Origin: Syntrophomonadaceae bacterium
Lineage (GTDB): Bacteria; Bacillota; Syntrophomonadia; Syntrophomonadales; Syntrophomonadaceae
Direction of reading: 5' to 3'
Assembly: GCA_012520725.1 (NCBI GenBank)
Contig: JAAYNQ010000159.1
Span: forward strand, 1-39,078
Length of the DNA: 39,078 nt
The notes below the pieces were generated by a model. That model was not told where the DNA came from, did not search any database, and was given only the letters and a program-made list of their open reading frames with translations. Shown piece after piece: positions 18,293-27,400 of the stretch. Within the stretch, counting starts at the first letter, position 1, and each line of letters starts with the position of its first letter. The position numbers were made by a program, and so were the translations under genes.

Positions 18293-18883
18293 ATAGGACT
18301 AAGCAGCATTGACAGCCTAAACACTTACATTGGCCAATTGGGGGTTTATGGCCCCCTGGCTATCAGCCTTATGTTTTTTGTTCAGGCCATTCTGCCTCTT
18401 GTACCCTATGCCATTCTGGCTGGAGTAGCGGGTATTATTTTCGGCAAATGGCTGGGCATTTTTATAGCCTGGATAGGAGCCCTGGCTGGCACCCTAAGTA
18501 TTTATCTATTGGCCCGCTATACCGGCACCGGCTTTTTTCAACCCTGGCTAAAAAGGAAGTATAGTCTGAATCTGAAGGATATGGATCTAAAAACCCTTTT
18601 TCTACTCTTGTTAAGTGTCAGGATTTTTCCGGTCTTGCCTACTCCATTGATAAACATTGGTTCGGGTTTAAGCGGAGTTCCTCCAGCTGTCTTTATTGCT
18701 TCTTCAGCCCTGGGGATGATGCCCTGGGCTATAGCTTATGTAGCCCTGGGAGACTATTTTAATCGGAGCAGGAACCTGGGTTTGAGCCTGGCCATCCTGG
18801 GCATCCTCTTAATAATATTTTTAAGCGGAGTTTACTACCTGCGCAAGCGGGTACGATTCTTAGAAGGTCCAGGGGACAAATAG
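18293..18883 (+). CDS. VTT-domain (DedA/TVP38-like) membrane protein
   Basis: Integral membrane protein of the VTT/SNARE-associated family (PF09335), relatives of which act in lipid or undecaprenyl-phosphate translocation. Visible signatures are GVAGIIFGKWLGIFIAWIGA, YLLARYTG, RIFPVLPTPLINIGSGLSGV and GMMPWAIAYVALGD, with about five membrane spans. The start is uncertain. AGAGGAG at 18277-18283 points to codon 18293, which is ATA, and the frame is open from there. The first NTG is TTG 18338, which has no SD. The added N-terminus (SSIDSLNTYIGQLGVYG) resembles the start of TVP38 proteins, so I prefer the longer form (196 residues). Confidence 0.82.
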   Translation: MGLSSIDSLNTYIGQLGVYGPLAISLMFFVQAILPLVPYAILAGVAGIIFGKWLGIFIAWIGALAGTLSIYLLARYTGTGFFQPWLKRKYSLNLKDMDLKTLFLLLLSVRIFPVLPTPLINIGSGLSGVPPAVFIASSALGMMPWAIAYVALGDYFNRSRNLGLSLAILGILLIIFLSGVYYLRKRVRFLEGPGDK

Positions 18884-18884
18884 T

Positions 18885-19049
18885 ATTATCCCATTTTATC
18901 TCGCGAATGACATAACACTTCAACCTGGTCTAATTCCTAGCCTGACGAATACAGATGTACCAACACAGGCCTTAGCTCCAATCTTTATTATTATAATGCT
19001 AATACTCATACTCTGCCTGCTGGTATACAAAAGGGTGGAGGTGAACTAA
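18885..19049 (+). CDS. Doubtful small membrane peptide
   Basis: An open frame from the stop at 18861-18863 to TAA 19047-19049, which directly abuts the GTG of the next gene. The translation ends APIFIIIMLILILCLLVYKRVEVN: a single membrane span with a short basic tail. There is no NTG start except an ATG inside the span (18996). ATT 18885 has AGGGG about nine bases upstream. It may be chance. Confidence 0.2.
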   Translation: MIPFYLANDITLQPGLIPSLTNTDVPTQALAPIFIIIMLILILCLLVYKRVEVN

Positions 19050-19241
19050 GTGGAATATGGTGATTTAGTCATTGTGAACCATCCCCGGCATCCCTTTTAT
19101 AACTATATTGGCAAAATCGTGGGGAGGCGTGGCAAGAAAGCCCCTGATGACGTTTTGATGTTGGTTTTGATAAATAACAAATCATATATTATACCCCAAT
19201 CCATGTTGAGCATCTATAATCCTGGAACAAGTGATAATTAA
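19050..19241 (+). CDS. Small hypothetical protein
   Basis: 63 residues starting at GTG 19050 with GGAGGTGA at 19037-19044. The sequence (EYGDLVIVNHPRHPFYNYIGKIVGRRG, then DDVLMLVLINNKSYIIPQSML) has the look of a small SH3-like or KOW-like beta barrel: a hydrophobic DLVIV strand and a GKIVGRRG turn. No family was recognised and no function is offered. It ends in a gap of about 280 bases. Confidence 0.65.
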   Translation: MEYGDLVIVNHPRHPFYNYIGKIVGRRGKKAPDDVLMLVLINNKSYIIPQSMLSIYNPGTSDN

Positions 19242-19522
19242 CGACTTGGCCTTGTTAAATGCTTTATTATATGGGCGGTGTTACTCTTAGGGTAACGATG
19301 AAAGGTTTTAAAGATTCCTGGCTATGTTCAAAATAAAATGCCAGGCGCTTAAAATAGCCAGTTGAATTTTTAAATTATGCCCAACTATCGCTTGAAATTG
19401 GAATAAAAAAGTAAGCCAGGCTGCGGATAAGGCCCGGTAGTCATGACTTGGAAGACTGGGTATTCCAGAAAAGAGCTTAATAATAGGGGAACAGCACCTG
19501 GATTTTAGGAAGGGGAGGAAAG
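19242..19522 (+). other. Intergenic stretch without recognised gene
   Basis: No coding frame is supported. One short inverted repeat (GTTAC-TCTTAGG-GTAAC, near 19277-19293) has no T run after it. The last bases hold the purine-rich SD of the DUF2284 gene. Confidence 0.5.
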
Positions 19523-20230
19523 ATGTGGTACATATATAGCAGTGGAAAGGATAAGCATTATCTGCTGGAGGTAGGCTATCGAGCCATTGACAGCGGGGAG
19601 ATCAGCCATAATTATGAGCTGGTAAGGGGTTGGTGCCAGGAGGGATGCGATAGCTACGGCTCTGGAGGCTGTGCCCCCTGGGCCCCTCCTTTTTCAGCCC
19701 TAAAGCTTGATTATCCTTACGGGGTCCTGATTTTTGCCCGCTTTTTTACCAGATACCTGCCCCCTCTTTATGCCCGTTGCCAAATACCTTATGTTCAGTA
19801 TCGATTTCCAGATATTATATTAACCACCCTTTTTACCAGGCTGGGTTATCAGGTTTTGGATTCCATATCTGGGGATATTCTCTTTTTAAATAGCGGTCAT
19901 TGTATGGGCTGTGGCTTGGCTACCTGCAACTACCTGAGGGGATACCCATATTGTATCAACCCCGGGCGCAGAACCTATGCCATAGGAGCTACCGGCATAG
20001 AAGCGGCCAAGCTTTTGCAGGAGGCTTTCGGTATCAAGTTGCAATGGTACAGGGGAGAAGATCAGGTAGACAGTATGAGCAAAGTGATGGGATTATTCTG
20101 CCAGCAGCGCCAGGTTCAGAATCAAATCCTGGATCAGATGCTGATTAACCTCAATGCTCTTAACTGTACCCATTTTCCTATTCCTGGCCAGCATTATCAG
20201 CTGATGGTAAAATCCCTCATCAGTAGTTAG
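19523..20230 (+). CDS. DUF2284 metal-binding protein
   Basis: 235 residues. It contains the DUF2284 cysteine pattern: CQEGCDSYGSGGCAPWAPPF near residue 33, and CMGCGLATCNY with the YPYCINPGRRTYAIGATGI segment in the second half, probably coordinating an Fe-S cluster or zinc. The GRRTYAIGATGIEAAKLLQEA run is typical of the family. Members occur in anaerobes and their function is unknown. SD AGGAAGGGGAGG is before ATG 19523. It stands alone between two gaps. Confidence 0.85.
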   Translation: MWYIYSSGKDKHYLLEVGYRAIDSGEISHNYELVRGWCQEGCDSYGSGGCAPWAPPFSALKLDYPYGVLIFARFFTRYLPPLYARCQIPYVQYRFPDIILTTLFTRLGYQVLDSISGDILFLNSGHCMGCGLATCNYLRGYPYCINPGRRTYAIGATGIEAAKLLQEAFGIKLQWYRGEDQVDSMSKVMGLFCQQRQVQNQILDQMLINLNALNCTHFPIPGQHYQLMVKSLISS

Positions 20231-20408
20231 TTGGGGAAGAAACAGCTCTATTGGAGGGCGACTACTGTATCTAGTACCCTATGCTTTAATCCTTTGCCGG
20301 CTATTGAGCATCACCCCTGGCCAGGAGATCTCCTTCAATTAACCATCTTTTCCCAATAATTACTTTGTGAGATAATATAGGAAATAAAGCCAATAACTGT
20401 TCGTCTTA

Positions 20409-20422
20409 TGTAAGCGCTGTAA
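20409..20422 (+). promoter_or_regulatory. Possible cre-like catabolite-control site
   Basis: TGTAAGCGCTGTAA differs at one position from the CcpA cre pattern TGTAARCGYTWNCA-like consensus and lies 25 bases before the manC ATG. A single match of this length can arise by chance, and no ccpA is visible here. Confidence 0.25.
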
Positions 20423-20446
20423 CGTTTATGGAAAGAGGTGATAGTT

Positions 20447-21517
20447 ATGTATGCTGTAATAATGGCTGGAGGCAGGGGAGAGCGTTTTTGGCCTCTATCC
20501 AGGCGGGAGAAACCTAAACAGTTTTTGCCTTTGCTGGGCCATCGTAGTATGCTGCAGTTGACAGCAGACCGGCTAAAAGGCTTGCTGGGGCCGGAGGATA
20601 TCTATGTGGTCACTGATATATCGTACCGGGAATTAGTGCAAGAACAGCTGCCGCAGTTGGATCCCAGCCACATCATATGCGAATACTGCGGTCGGGATAC
20701 TGCAGCAGCAGCAGGGTTGGCAGCTGTGTACATACAGGGGAGGGATCCGCAAAGCATCATGCTGGTTCTCCCAGCCGATCATTTCATTGCTGACCAGGAA
20801 GCCTTTCAAAAGACAATAAGGGTGGCAGCCAGCCTGGCTGAAGGAGGGGAGTGGGTGCTGACCATTGGCATCAAGCCCAATAGGCCGGAAACCGGATATG
20901 GATACATACAACAGGGGGAGTTCCGGCAGAAAATAGAGGGTATTGATGTTTATAAAACCCAGGCCTTTCATGAGAAACCCGATCAGGAAACAGCCCTGGC
21001 TTATTTGGCCTCAAACACTTACCTCTGGAATAGTGGTATCTTTGTCTGGCGCAGCGATTTGTTTTTAGACCTGATAGCCAGGTATCTGCCTCAATTGGAT
21101 AAAGGCCTGCATTTTATTGCCAGGAATTTGGGCAGTGAGATGGAACAAGACATTATAAAAGAAGTCTACGAGAAATTGCCCAAAATTTCCATAGATTATG
21201 GTATCATGGAAAAATGTAACCAGGTCTTGGTAATTCCGGCTTTCTTTGCTTGGGATGATGTTGGGAGCTGGGCGGCTTTGGAACGCTACCGGCAGGCTGA
21301 CCCCAGGGGCAATATACTGGAGAGCAAAGGGGTATTTGTGGATACCAGTCAATGTATGGTATATTCTCCTAAGCGAGTGGTAGCCACCCTGGGGGTGGAA
21401 GGCTTAATAATCGTGGATAACCAGGACAGTCTGCTGGTTTGCAGCAAAGACCGGGCTCAAGAAATAAAACAGGTGGTGGAAGCCTTAAAGGTTGCCGGGT
21501 ATCAAGATCTTATATAG
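20447..21517 (+). CDS. manC: Mannose-1-phosphate guanylyltransferase
   Basis: 356-residue nucleotidyltransferase making GDP-mannose from mannose 1-phosphate and GTP. The signature AGGRGERFWPLSRREKPKQF (residues about 7-26) is the GDP-mannose pyrophosphorylase form. LPADHFI (base-binding), FHEKPDQ and YLWNSGIFVWR are intact. It is the single-domain type, without the phosphomannose isomerase domain of AlgA/ManC fusions. The start is ATG 20447, with AGAGGTG seven bases upstream; GTG 20438 sits inside that SD. It precedes the phosphomannomutase gene by 38 bases and is surely co-transcribed with it. Confidence 0.93.
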   Translation: MYAVIMAGGRGERFWPLSRREKPKQFLPLLGHRSMLQLTADRLKGLLGPEDIYVVTDISYRELVQEQLPQLDPSHIICEYCGRDTAAAAGLAAVYIQGRDPQSIMLVLPADHFIADQEAFQKTIRVAASLAEGGEWVLTIGIKPNRPETGYGYIQQGEFRQKIEGIDVYKTQAFHEKPDQETALAYLASNTYLWNSGIFVWRSDLFLDLIARYLPQLDKGLHFIARNLGSEMEQDIIKEVYEKLPKISIDYGIMEKCNQVLVIPAFFAWDDVGSWAALERYRQADPRGNILESKGVFVDTSQCMVYSPKRVVATLGVEGLIIVDNQDSLLVCSKDRAQEIKQVVEALKVAGYQDLI

Positions 21518-21555
21518 AAGCTATTAGATTATTTTGCTTAGGGAGAGTGAAACCA

Positions 21556-22920
21556 TTGATAAGTCCTAATATTTTTAGGTTGTATGATATTCGTGGAGTA
21601 GTTGATCGGGATTTAAGCGAGGAGGCCGCCTATAAAATAGCACGGGCTTTGGCGGCCCAGGCTGCACAGCGGGGATGGAATAAAGTGCTTCTGGGTAGGG
21701 ACAATCGGCTATCCTCGCCCCGCTTAAGGGATATAACGGTTAAGGCCTTATTGGATTCCGGCTGTGAGGTATTGGATCTGGGAGTGGTTATTACCCCCAT
21801 TTTCTACTTTGCCGCCCGGCATCTGAATATAAAGGCAGGTCTTATGATTACCGCCAGCCACAATGCCGCGGAATTTAACGGTTTTAAAATACTGCTGGGG
21901 GAAACTACCATATACGGGGAGGAAATACAAGAGTTACGCCGGAAAGCAGAGAATGGAGAATTCGTATCCGGTTCAGCCGGCAGTGTCACTGAAGTGGATG
22001 TAATAGACGACTATATGGAGATGATTAAGGAGAAAATCCGGCTGGGGCCCAGGCCATTAAAAGTAGTAGTGGACTGTGGCAGTGGTACTGCCTCCCTTTT
22101 CGCGCCCCGCCTGTTTAAAGAGCTGGGCTGTGAGGTAATTGAACTTTATTGTGAATCAGATCCCATCTTTCCCTATCACCACCCTGATCCGGTAGCAGTA
22201 GAGAACTGCCAGGATCTGATTAAGCTTGTTAAACAGGAAGGTGCAGACCTGGGGATAGGTCTGGACGGTGACGGCGATCGCCTGGGGGTAGTAGATAGGG
22301 AAGGCCAGATAATCTGGGGCGATATGCTGATGATTCTATTCTGGCGGGAAATTCTGCCCCGGTATCCTGGCAGCGAATGTATTGTAGAAGTAAAATGCTC
22401 CCAGAGCTTGATAGATGAGATTAATCGTTTGGGTGGCAAGCCCTTGATATATAAAACCGGACACTCCTTAATCAAAGGCAAAATGAGAGAATGCGGGGCA
22501 GTTTTTACCGGTGAGATGTCAGGTCATCTCTTTTTTGCGGATGAATATTATGGCTATGATGATGCCCTATATGCTGCTGCCAGGCTCCTGCGTATACTGT
22601 CTCACAGTGATCAGGATTTGACCGGACTTTTGGCCGATATCAACAAATACTATGCCACTCCGGAAATCCGGGTTAAAAGCAGCGATGAAGAAAAATTCCA
22701 GGTAGTAGAGCAGGTCTTGCATCATTTTCAAAGTATCTATGAAGTGCTGGATGTGGATGGAGCCAGGATTCTTTTCCCGGGAGGATGGGGCCTGGTTCGG
22801 GCTTCCAATACCGGTCCAGAATTGATCGTACGCTGTGAAGGCAATACCCCGGAAGCCCTGGATAAAATCAGGGAAGAATTATTCGCTTATCTAAACACCC
22901 TGGGTATAAGCATGGGGTAG
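21556..22920 (+). CDS. manB: Phosphomannomutase / phosphoglucomutase
   Basis: 454-residue alpha-D-phosphohexomutase converting mannose 6-phosphate and mannose 1-phosphate (AlgC/ManB group). Phosphoserine Ser101 is in TASHNAAEFNG, metal loop D237-G-D-G-D-R, sugar-binding GEMSGHLFF, and the C-terminal phosphate loop RASNTGPELIVRCEG. The start is TTG 21556 (MISPNIFRLYDIRG), which gives the normal family length; the open frame continues upstream into manC, and GTG 21547 is too close to the SD. The mannose assignment rests on pairing with ManC. Confidence 0.92.
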   Translation: MISPNIFRLYDIRGVVDRDLSEEAAYKIARALAAQAAQRGWNKVLLGRDNRLSSPRLRDITVKALLDSGCEVLDLGVVITPIFYFAARHLNIKAGLMITASHNAAEFNGFKILLGETTIYGEEIQELRRKAENGEFVSGSAGSVTEVDVIDDYMEMIKEKIRLGPRPLKVVVDCGSGTASLFAPRLFKELGCEVIELYCESDPIFPYHHPDPVAVENCQDLIKLVKQEGADLGIGLDGDGDRLGVVDREGQIIWGDMLMILFWREILPRYPGSECIVEVKCSQSLIDEINRLGGKPLIYKTGHSLIKGKMRECGAVFTGEMSGHLFFADEYYGYDDALYAAARLLRILSHSDQDLTGLLADINKYYATPEIRVKSSDEEKFQVVEQVLHHFQSIYEVLDVDGARILFPGGWGLVRASNTGPELIVRCEGNTPEALDKIREELFAYLNTLGISMG

Positions 22921-23025
22921 TTCAGGATTGATAGCTGTGTATACCGTAAGCACGGAGCATTAGATACAGCTTGAAGCACAATTAAACTTGTTCCATTACC
23001 TATTTAAGCAGGAGGTGTTTCAAGG

Positions 23026-24198
23026 ATGAATTCTTATTTAATCGTGAGTACTTATCCTCCCCGGAAATGCGGAATTGCCAATTTCTCAAAAGACTTGAGG
23101 GATAGCCTGCTAAGCTATCGGCCCCGGGTACTCCTGGCAGCCCTGGATGACCTCTTTCAGAATTATGATTATCCCCCCGAGGTAGTATGGAGGATAAAGC
23201 AGGAGAATAAGGCTGATTATAAGGCCTGTGCCCACTGGGCTAATCAGGAGGCGGGGGTGGACATGATAATAATACAGCATGAATATGGGATATTCGGAGG
23301 GCCGGATGGAGAATACATAATGGAACTGGCTCGAAGTTTGAATAAACCTTTCCTGCTGGTAACTCATACTGTTTTGCCCCGTCCATCCGTCAGGCAACAT
23401 GAGATATTGAGCCATTTGGCCGGGCTGGCAGCGGGAGTCCTCTGTATGACCCAGCGATCTGCCAGACTATTATCCCAGATTTATCAGGTAAGAGCGGAGC
23501 GCATTTATGTGGTACCCCATGGGGTACCGGATTTAAGCCGGAAAAACCGGGAGCTTTTAAAAAAGCAGCACTCCTGGGAAAAACGGAAAATTATTACCAC
23601 CTTTGGCCTGATTGGACCGGGAAAAGGTCTGGAAATCGGACTTAAGGCCTTGGCCGGGCTGGTGGAGAAATACCCCCAGCTATTATATCTTATTGTGGGA
23701 GCCACCCATCCGGTATTGCTGAGGAATGAAGGGGAGCGCTACCGGGAAAGCATAATGCAGCTGGTTAGGGATTTAAAACTGGAAGAGCATGTGGTTTTTG
23801 ACAATCGTTATCTAGGTGATGAGGAATTGGCAGATTATCTATACCTGAGCGATATTTACCTCAGTCCTTATCCCAACCTGGACCAGGCGGTATCTGGCAC
23901 CCTGGCCTTTGCCGCAGGCACTGGACGTGCAATTATATCTACCCCCTACGAGTATGCCCGGGAATTGCTGGAGGGGGGAAGGGGCTTGCTGGCCGAAAAG
24001 CCCACTGCCGAAGCTCTATCCGTTTTGCTGGACTGCCTCTTAGGCAATCCCAGCCTGCAGGAAGAGCTGGAACGAAAAACTGCTGAGATTAGTGCTTCTT
24101 TAAGCTGGAGCAGTGTGGCAGGCCTTTACCATAAGATCAGTATGGAAATACTGGAGACTTTGAAGACCGGGGAGTTAATATTCATAAAAGAGCCATAA
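23026..24198 (+). CDS. GT4-family glycosyltransferase
   Basis: 390-residue GT-B fold glycosyltransferase, cytoplasmic. The N-terminus VSTYPPRKCGIANFSKDL is a recognisable GT4 subgroup opening. The C-terminal half shows YVVPHGVPD, TFGLIGPGKGLEIGLKA (donor-binding strand and loop), and the EX7E-like SGTLAFAAGTGRAIISTPYEYARELLEGGRG region. Given its neighbours the donor is probably GDP-mannose; that is inference. It follows manB after 105 bases with AGGAGGTG before ATG 23026. It converges on the GH130-fusion gene. Confidence 0.9.
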   Translation: MNSYLIVSTYPPRKCGIANFSKDLRDSLLSYRPRVLLAALDDLFQNYDYPPEVVWRIKQENKADYKACAHWANQEAGVDMIIIQHEYGIFGGPDGEYIMELARSLNKPFLLVTHTVLPRPSVRQHEILSHLAGLAAGVLCMTQRSARLLSQIYQVRAERIYVVPHGVPDLSRKNRELLKKQHSWEKRKIITTFGLIGPGKGLEIGLKALAGLVEKYPQLLYLIVGATHPVLLRNEGERYRESIMQLVRDLKLEEHVVFDNRYLGDEELADYLYLSDIYLSPYPNLDQAVSGTLAFAAGTGRAIISTPYEYARELLEGGRGLLAEKPTAEALSVLLDCLLGNPSLQEELERKTAEISASLSWSSVAGLYHKISMEILETLKTGELIFIKEP

Positions 24199-24217
24199 AT
24201 ACGGATACTGAAACAGG

Positions 24218-24253
24218 CCAAAAAAGAAGCCGGTTTGCTTTATAACCGGCTTC
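24218..24253 (-). terminator. Terminator of the GH130-fusion gene (minus strand)
   Basis: Perfect 10-bp stem GAAGCCGGTT / AACCGGCTTC with an 8-base loop (24226-24253). On the minus strand it runs into TTTTTT. It may also act weakly on the GT4 transcript. Confidence 0.8.
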
Positions 24254-24258
24254 CCTTA

Positions 24259-24435
24259 TCAGAAGCAAGGATTCTCTTTTCTCTGGGGGTTGAATTCTCG
24301 TCTTACCCCTGAGAAAAGCTGTTTTACGCCAGCTTGGGTGGCATAAATATCCGGGCCGGATTTGCTATAAGCCACCCATCTGCCGGTACTGAATTCCCAG
24401 CTCGAGCTTGCCTGACCGGACCCGGGGTATGAAAG
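24259..24435 (-). other. Open frame downstream of the GH130 fusion, doubtful
   Basis: Between the fusion gene's stop and its terminator, the minus strand holds 58 codons without a stop, in the same frame as the fusion but after TGA and TAG. The composition looks protein-like (SSSWEFSTGRWVAYSKSGPD). It has no start codon or SD. Confidence 0.2.
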
Positions 24436-24459
24436 CTAATAATGCTTCCCTTGGCCCAA

Positions 24460-27400
24460 TCACCGGCGATATTCTGCAGGAATAAGCTCGGCCAGGGTAG
24501 CTGTGGCTACAGCAATATGGGTGTCAGCAGCTCCGTAATAAACCAGTATTTCGTCATCATCCTCCAGAATGTCTTTTTCCAGGGCCGGGATAGCTCCACA
24601 GGTGAACACCACGTTGGGTACCCAGGAACTATTATCAGAGCCAATCTCGTATTCTTCTTCCGGCTCCAGTATGCTGTTGGGGGAGCGATAAATAAGCAGT
24701 TCCGGGTTATTAAGATCCACCAGGATCACTCCCAGACGATAAACCAGCTCACGGTCAACCCCATGGTAAATCATCAGCCAACCGTAGCGGGTCTTAATAG
24801 GTTGAGTGCCTGCTCCGATTTTTAGCGAGTCCCACATCCGCCCCGAACGAGGTCCCATGATTATGGCATGCCTTTCCCGGGGGACCGGGAACTCCAATTT
24901 ATCCAAATAAGATACCCATATACTGGGTTCAATTCGGTGATAAATAACATATTTCCCTCGTATTTGCTCAGGGAACAGTATGGCATCTTTGTTCCAGATA
25001 TCTTTAAAGGCCAAGCCTTTTCTTTGCCAGCCTGCGAAGTTCCGAGCCAAAAAATCCTCAACCTTTATGGAAGCCGCAGCTATCTGGGCGATAACCCCAT
25101 CATAAGCGGTATACATCATATAAATTTCGTCATCAATAACTACTACCCGAGGGTCTTCACAACCCCGGCTTTCTTTCTCATTGGCCGGGGCAAATATAGG
25201 ATGGGGCAGTCGTTCCAGTACTCTATATCCATCGCTGATGGCTAATCCTATACGGGATACCTGGTCATCCCCATAAGCCCGGTAAAGGATATAAACCAGG
25301 CCCTCAAGTCTGAGACAGGCAGCATTGAGTACATATTTGCTTTCCCAATAATGTTCTTTAATGGGGCTGAGAATGGGATTGCCAGGATAACGCTGCAATG
25401 GCTTGGCCGGAGGATAGGCTATGGCTTCCTGGGCTACCACCTTTACATCTTTGGGTCTGATACCCAGGAGGGTGTCCAGAACATTTTCACTGGCCCTCCC
25501 TTCTCCGATTAGCTGCTGTACTCCGGATTCAATGCTGCCCACATCGTATCCCAGTTCCTGGTAGATTTCCTCCAAAAGATCATGGTTAAACCATTTTTCT
25601 TCCACATGACTGGATAGAGGAGTAGGTACTCCCCTTCCTCCTTTATAGTTGTAGCTGGCCCAGCTCCAGGCTGAGAGAGGTAAAAAAGTGCCGTCATCCA
25701 GTACCTGGCTCAGACCGTAACTATCACACATTATTCTGATTATTCCGGCTTCCCGGGTCTTCCCTTCTTCCTCCAGTCTCTGGGCCAGGCCTCTGAAGTT
25801 TTGGACCAGGGAGCGATGATGCAGGTTTTCAAAAATATTATGGGCTGAAAAAGCCGTGGTTTCATAACGTCCTATCAAGGAATTCCTGACCTTGCTTCCC
25901 AAATTCTTGCGTTCCCGGGCAAAGGATCTCCACAAATGGGCGTAGTTTTCTGCAATAGTGATATGACGGGCAATAAAGAGGCAGAAGCGGATCCGGGCAA
26001 ATTCGCCTCCCATACCCTTGTTAAATGGGGTGGTGACTATTCTGGTGGTTATTTTGTTCAGGTTGGATATATTGCCCAAACGAGCGATTTGACTGAATCT
26101 GGAATCCAGGACCATATACTTGATATCCACATCTTCCATGCCTTCCGGACGCAGGTTATCCAATATCCATAATAGAGCCCGATCTGCATATTTACGAGTC
26201 TCAATTAAATTAGCCAGGCTAACTGTTTCCCTGATATCCATTCCTGCCAATAGCTCCCTGGTACTATGGTATCCGGCCGGAATCATAACATTAACTGGGG
26301 GGAATCTTAGCAACATTTCTTTAAAGGTATCATCCCGCACAGAAAACATCTTTTGATGTGGCAGCAGCTGGAAGAGGCGCTGTAAAACCTGGGCTACCCC
26401 TTCCTGGCTGTATAAATCACCAGGAAACAAAGATTCCATGGTCTTTTCCAGTTCCTGCAAGTATTCCTGATAAGCACTGCATATGGCAGAGGCCGGAGCA
26501 TCAAGAGCCAGACCCAGGGATTGGTGGATTACCTGTTCAAAGCCTTCCTGATAGCGTCTTTGCAAACGATTAAAGACTTCTTCCGTAAATATCTTTTTAC
26601 CGCCTTTACCGGTCAGGGTATTAGGTAAAACAATAGGTATGCCAGGCACATATTCCAGGTAACGGGAGGGAGTAAGAGGTGGAGTAACTTCCAGGAGCTT
26701 ATTTTTCCATTTATCCTGAAAGCTGTCTCTGAGCCTGAGAAAAGATTTGCGCTGTTCCAATCTAATCCTATCTGCTTCCATGAGTACCAGGAGCTTGGGG
26801 TCCAAACCCTTAATACCCTCCAGTACTTCCTCCAAGAACTGGATCTGCATAACATAAGCGGCAATTCTTCCATTAAAGGCAGTTGTGAGGGTGTTTAGAA
26901 TGTCATCTTTCTGCAGTTCCCGACTAAAGCAGTACTCAAATAACAGGGCCAGAACCAATTTGGACCAGGTTTCTGATTTGAAGTTGAATTCCCGGCTGGG
27001 GGTCAGTACTGATTTTTTTAGTTCTACATATAACTGTTCCTCCACCGCTCTTTCATATACCGGCTCATACTGGTAAAAATTGCGCTTAAAGAACATTACC
27101 AGTCCCTCAGTAGAGAAGATCACTTCCATAGGTTCTTCTTCGCTTTCCCTACCATGTATATCCGGCACCTGAAAGATAATTGACTTTTTCAGCCAATGCT
27201 CTTCATCCCTTTTAATACATTCAAACAGAGCCCGGGCTATCTGCTTGAAAAGGTAATTGACCTTTTCCAGTGAGAAACGCTCCAACTTAGCTCCCAGTGA
27301 GACTTGGCACATTTCTTTATTCCAGCTCATGACCCGGGTTATTATCCAGGGATCAATGCCATAACTCCTGGTGATTTCCGGCCAGAATTTGAATTCCAGG

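Noticed and set aside
24442-27076. Several plus-strand frames across the GH130 fusion (up to 127 codons)
   Set aside because: Antisense shadows of a continuous 1187-codon gene; none has an SD or recognisable domain.
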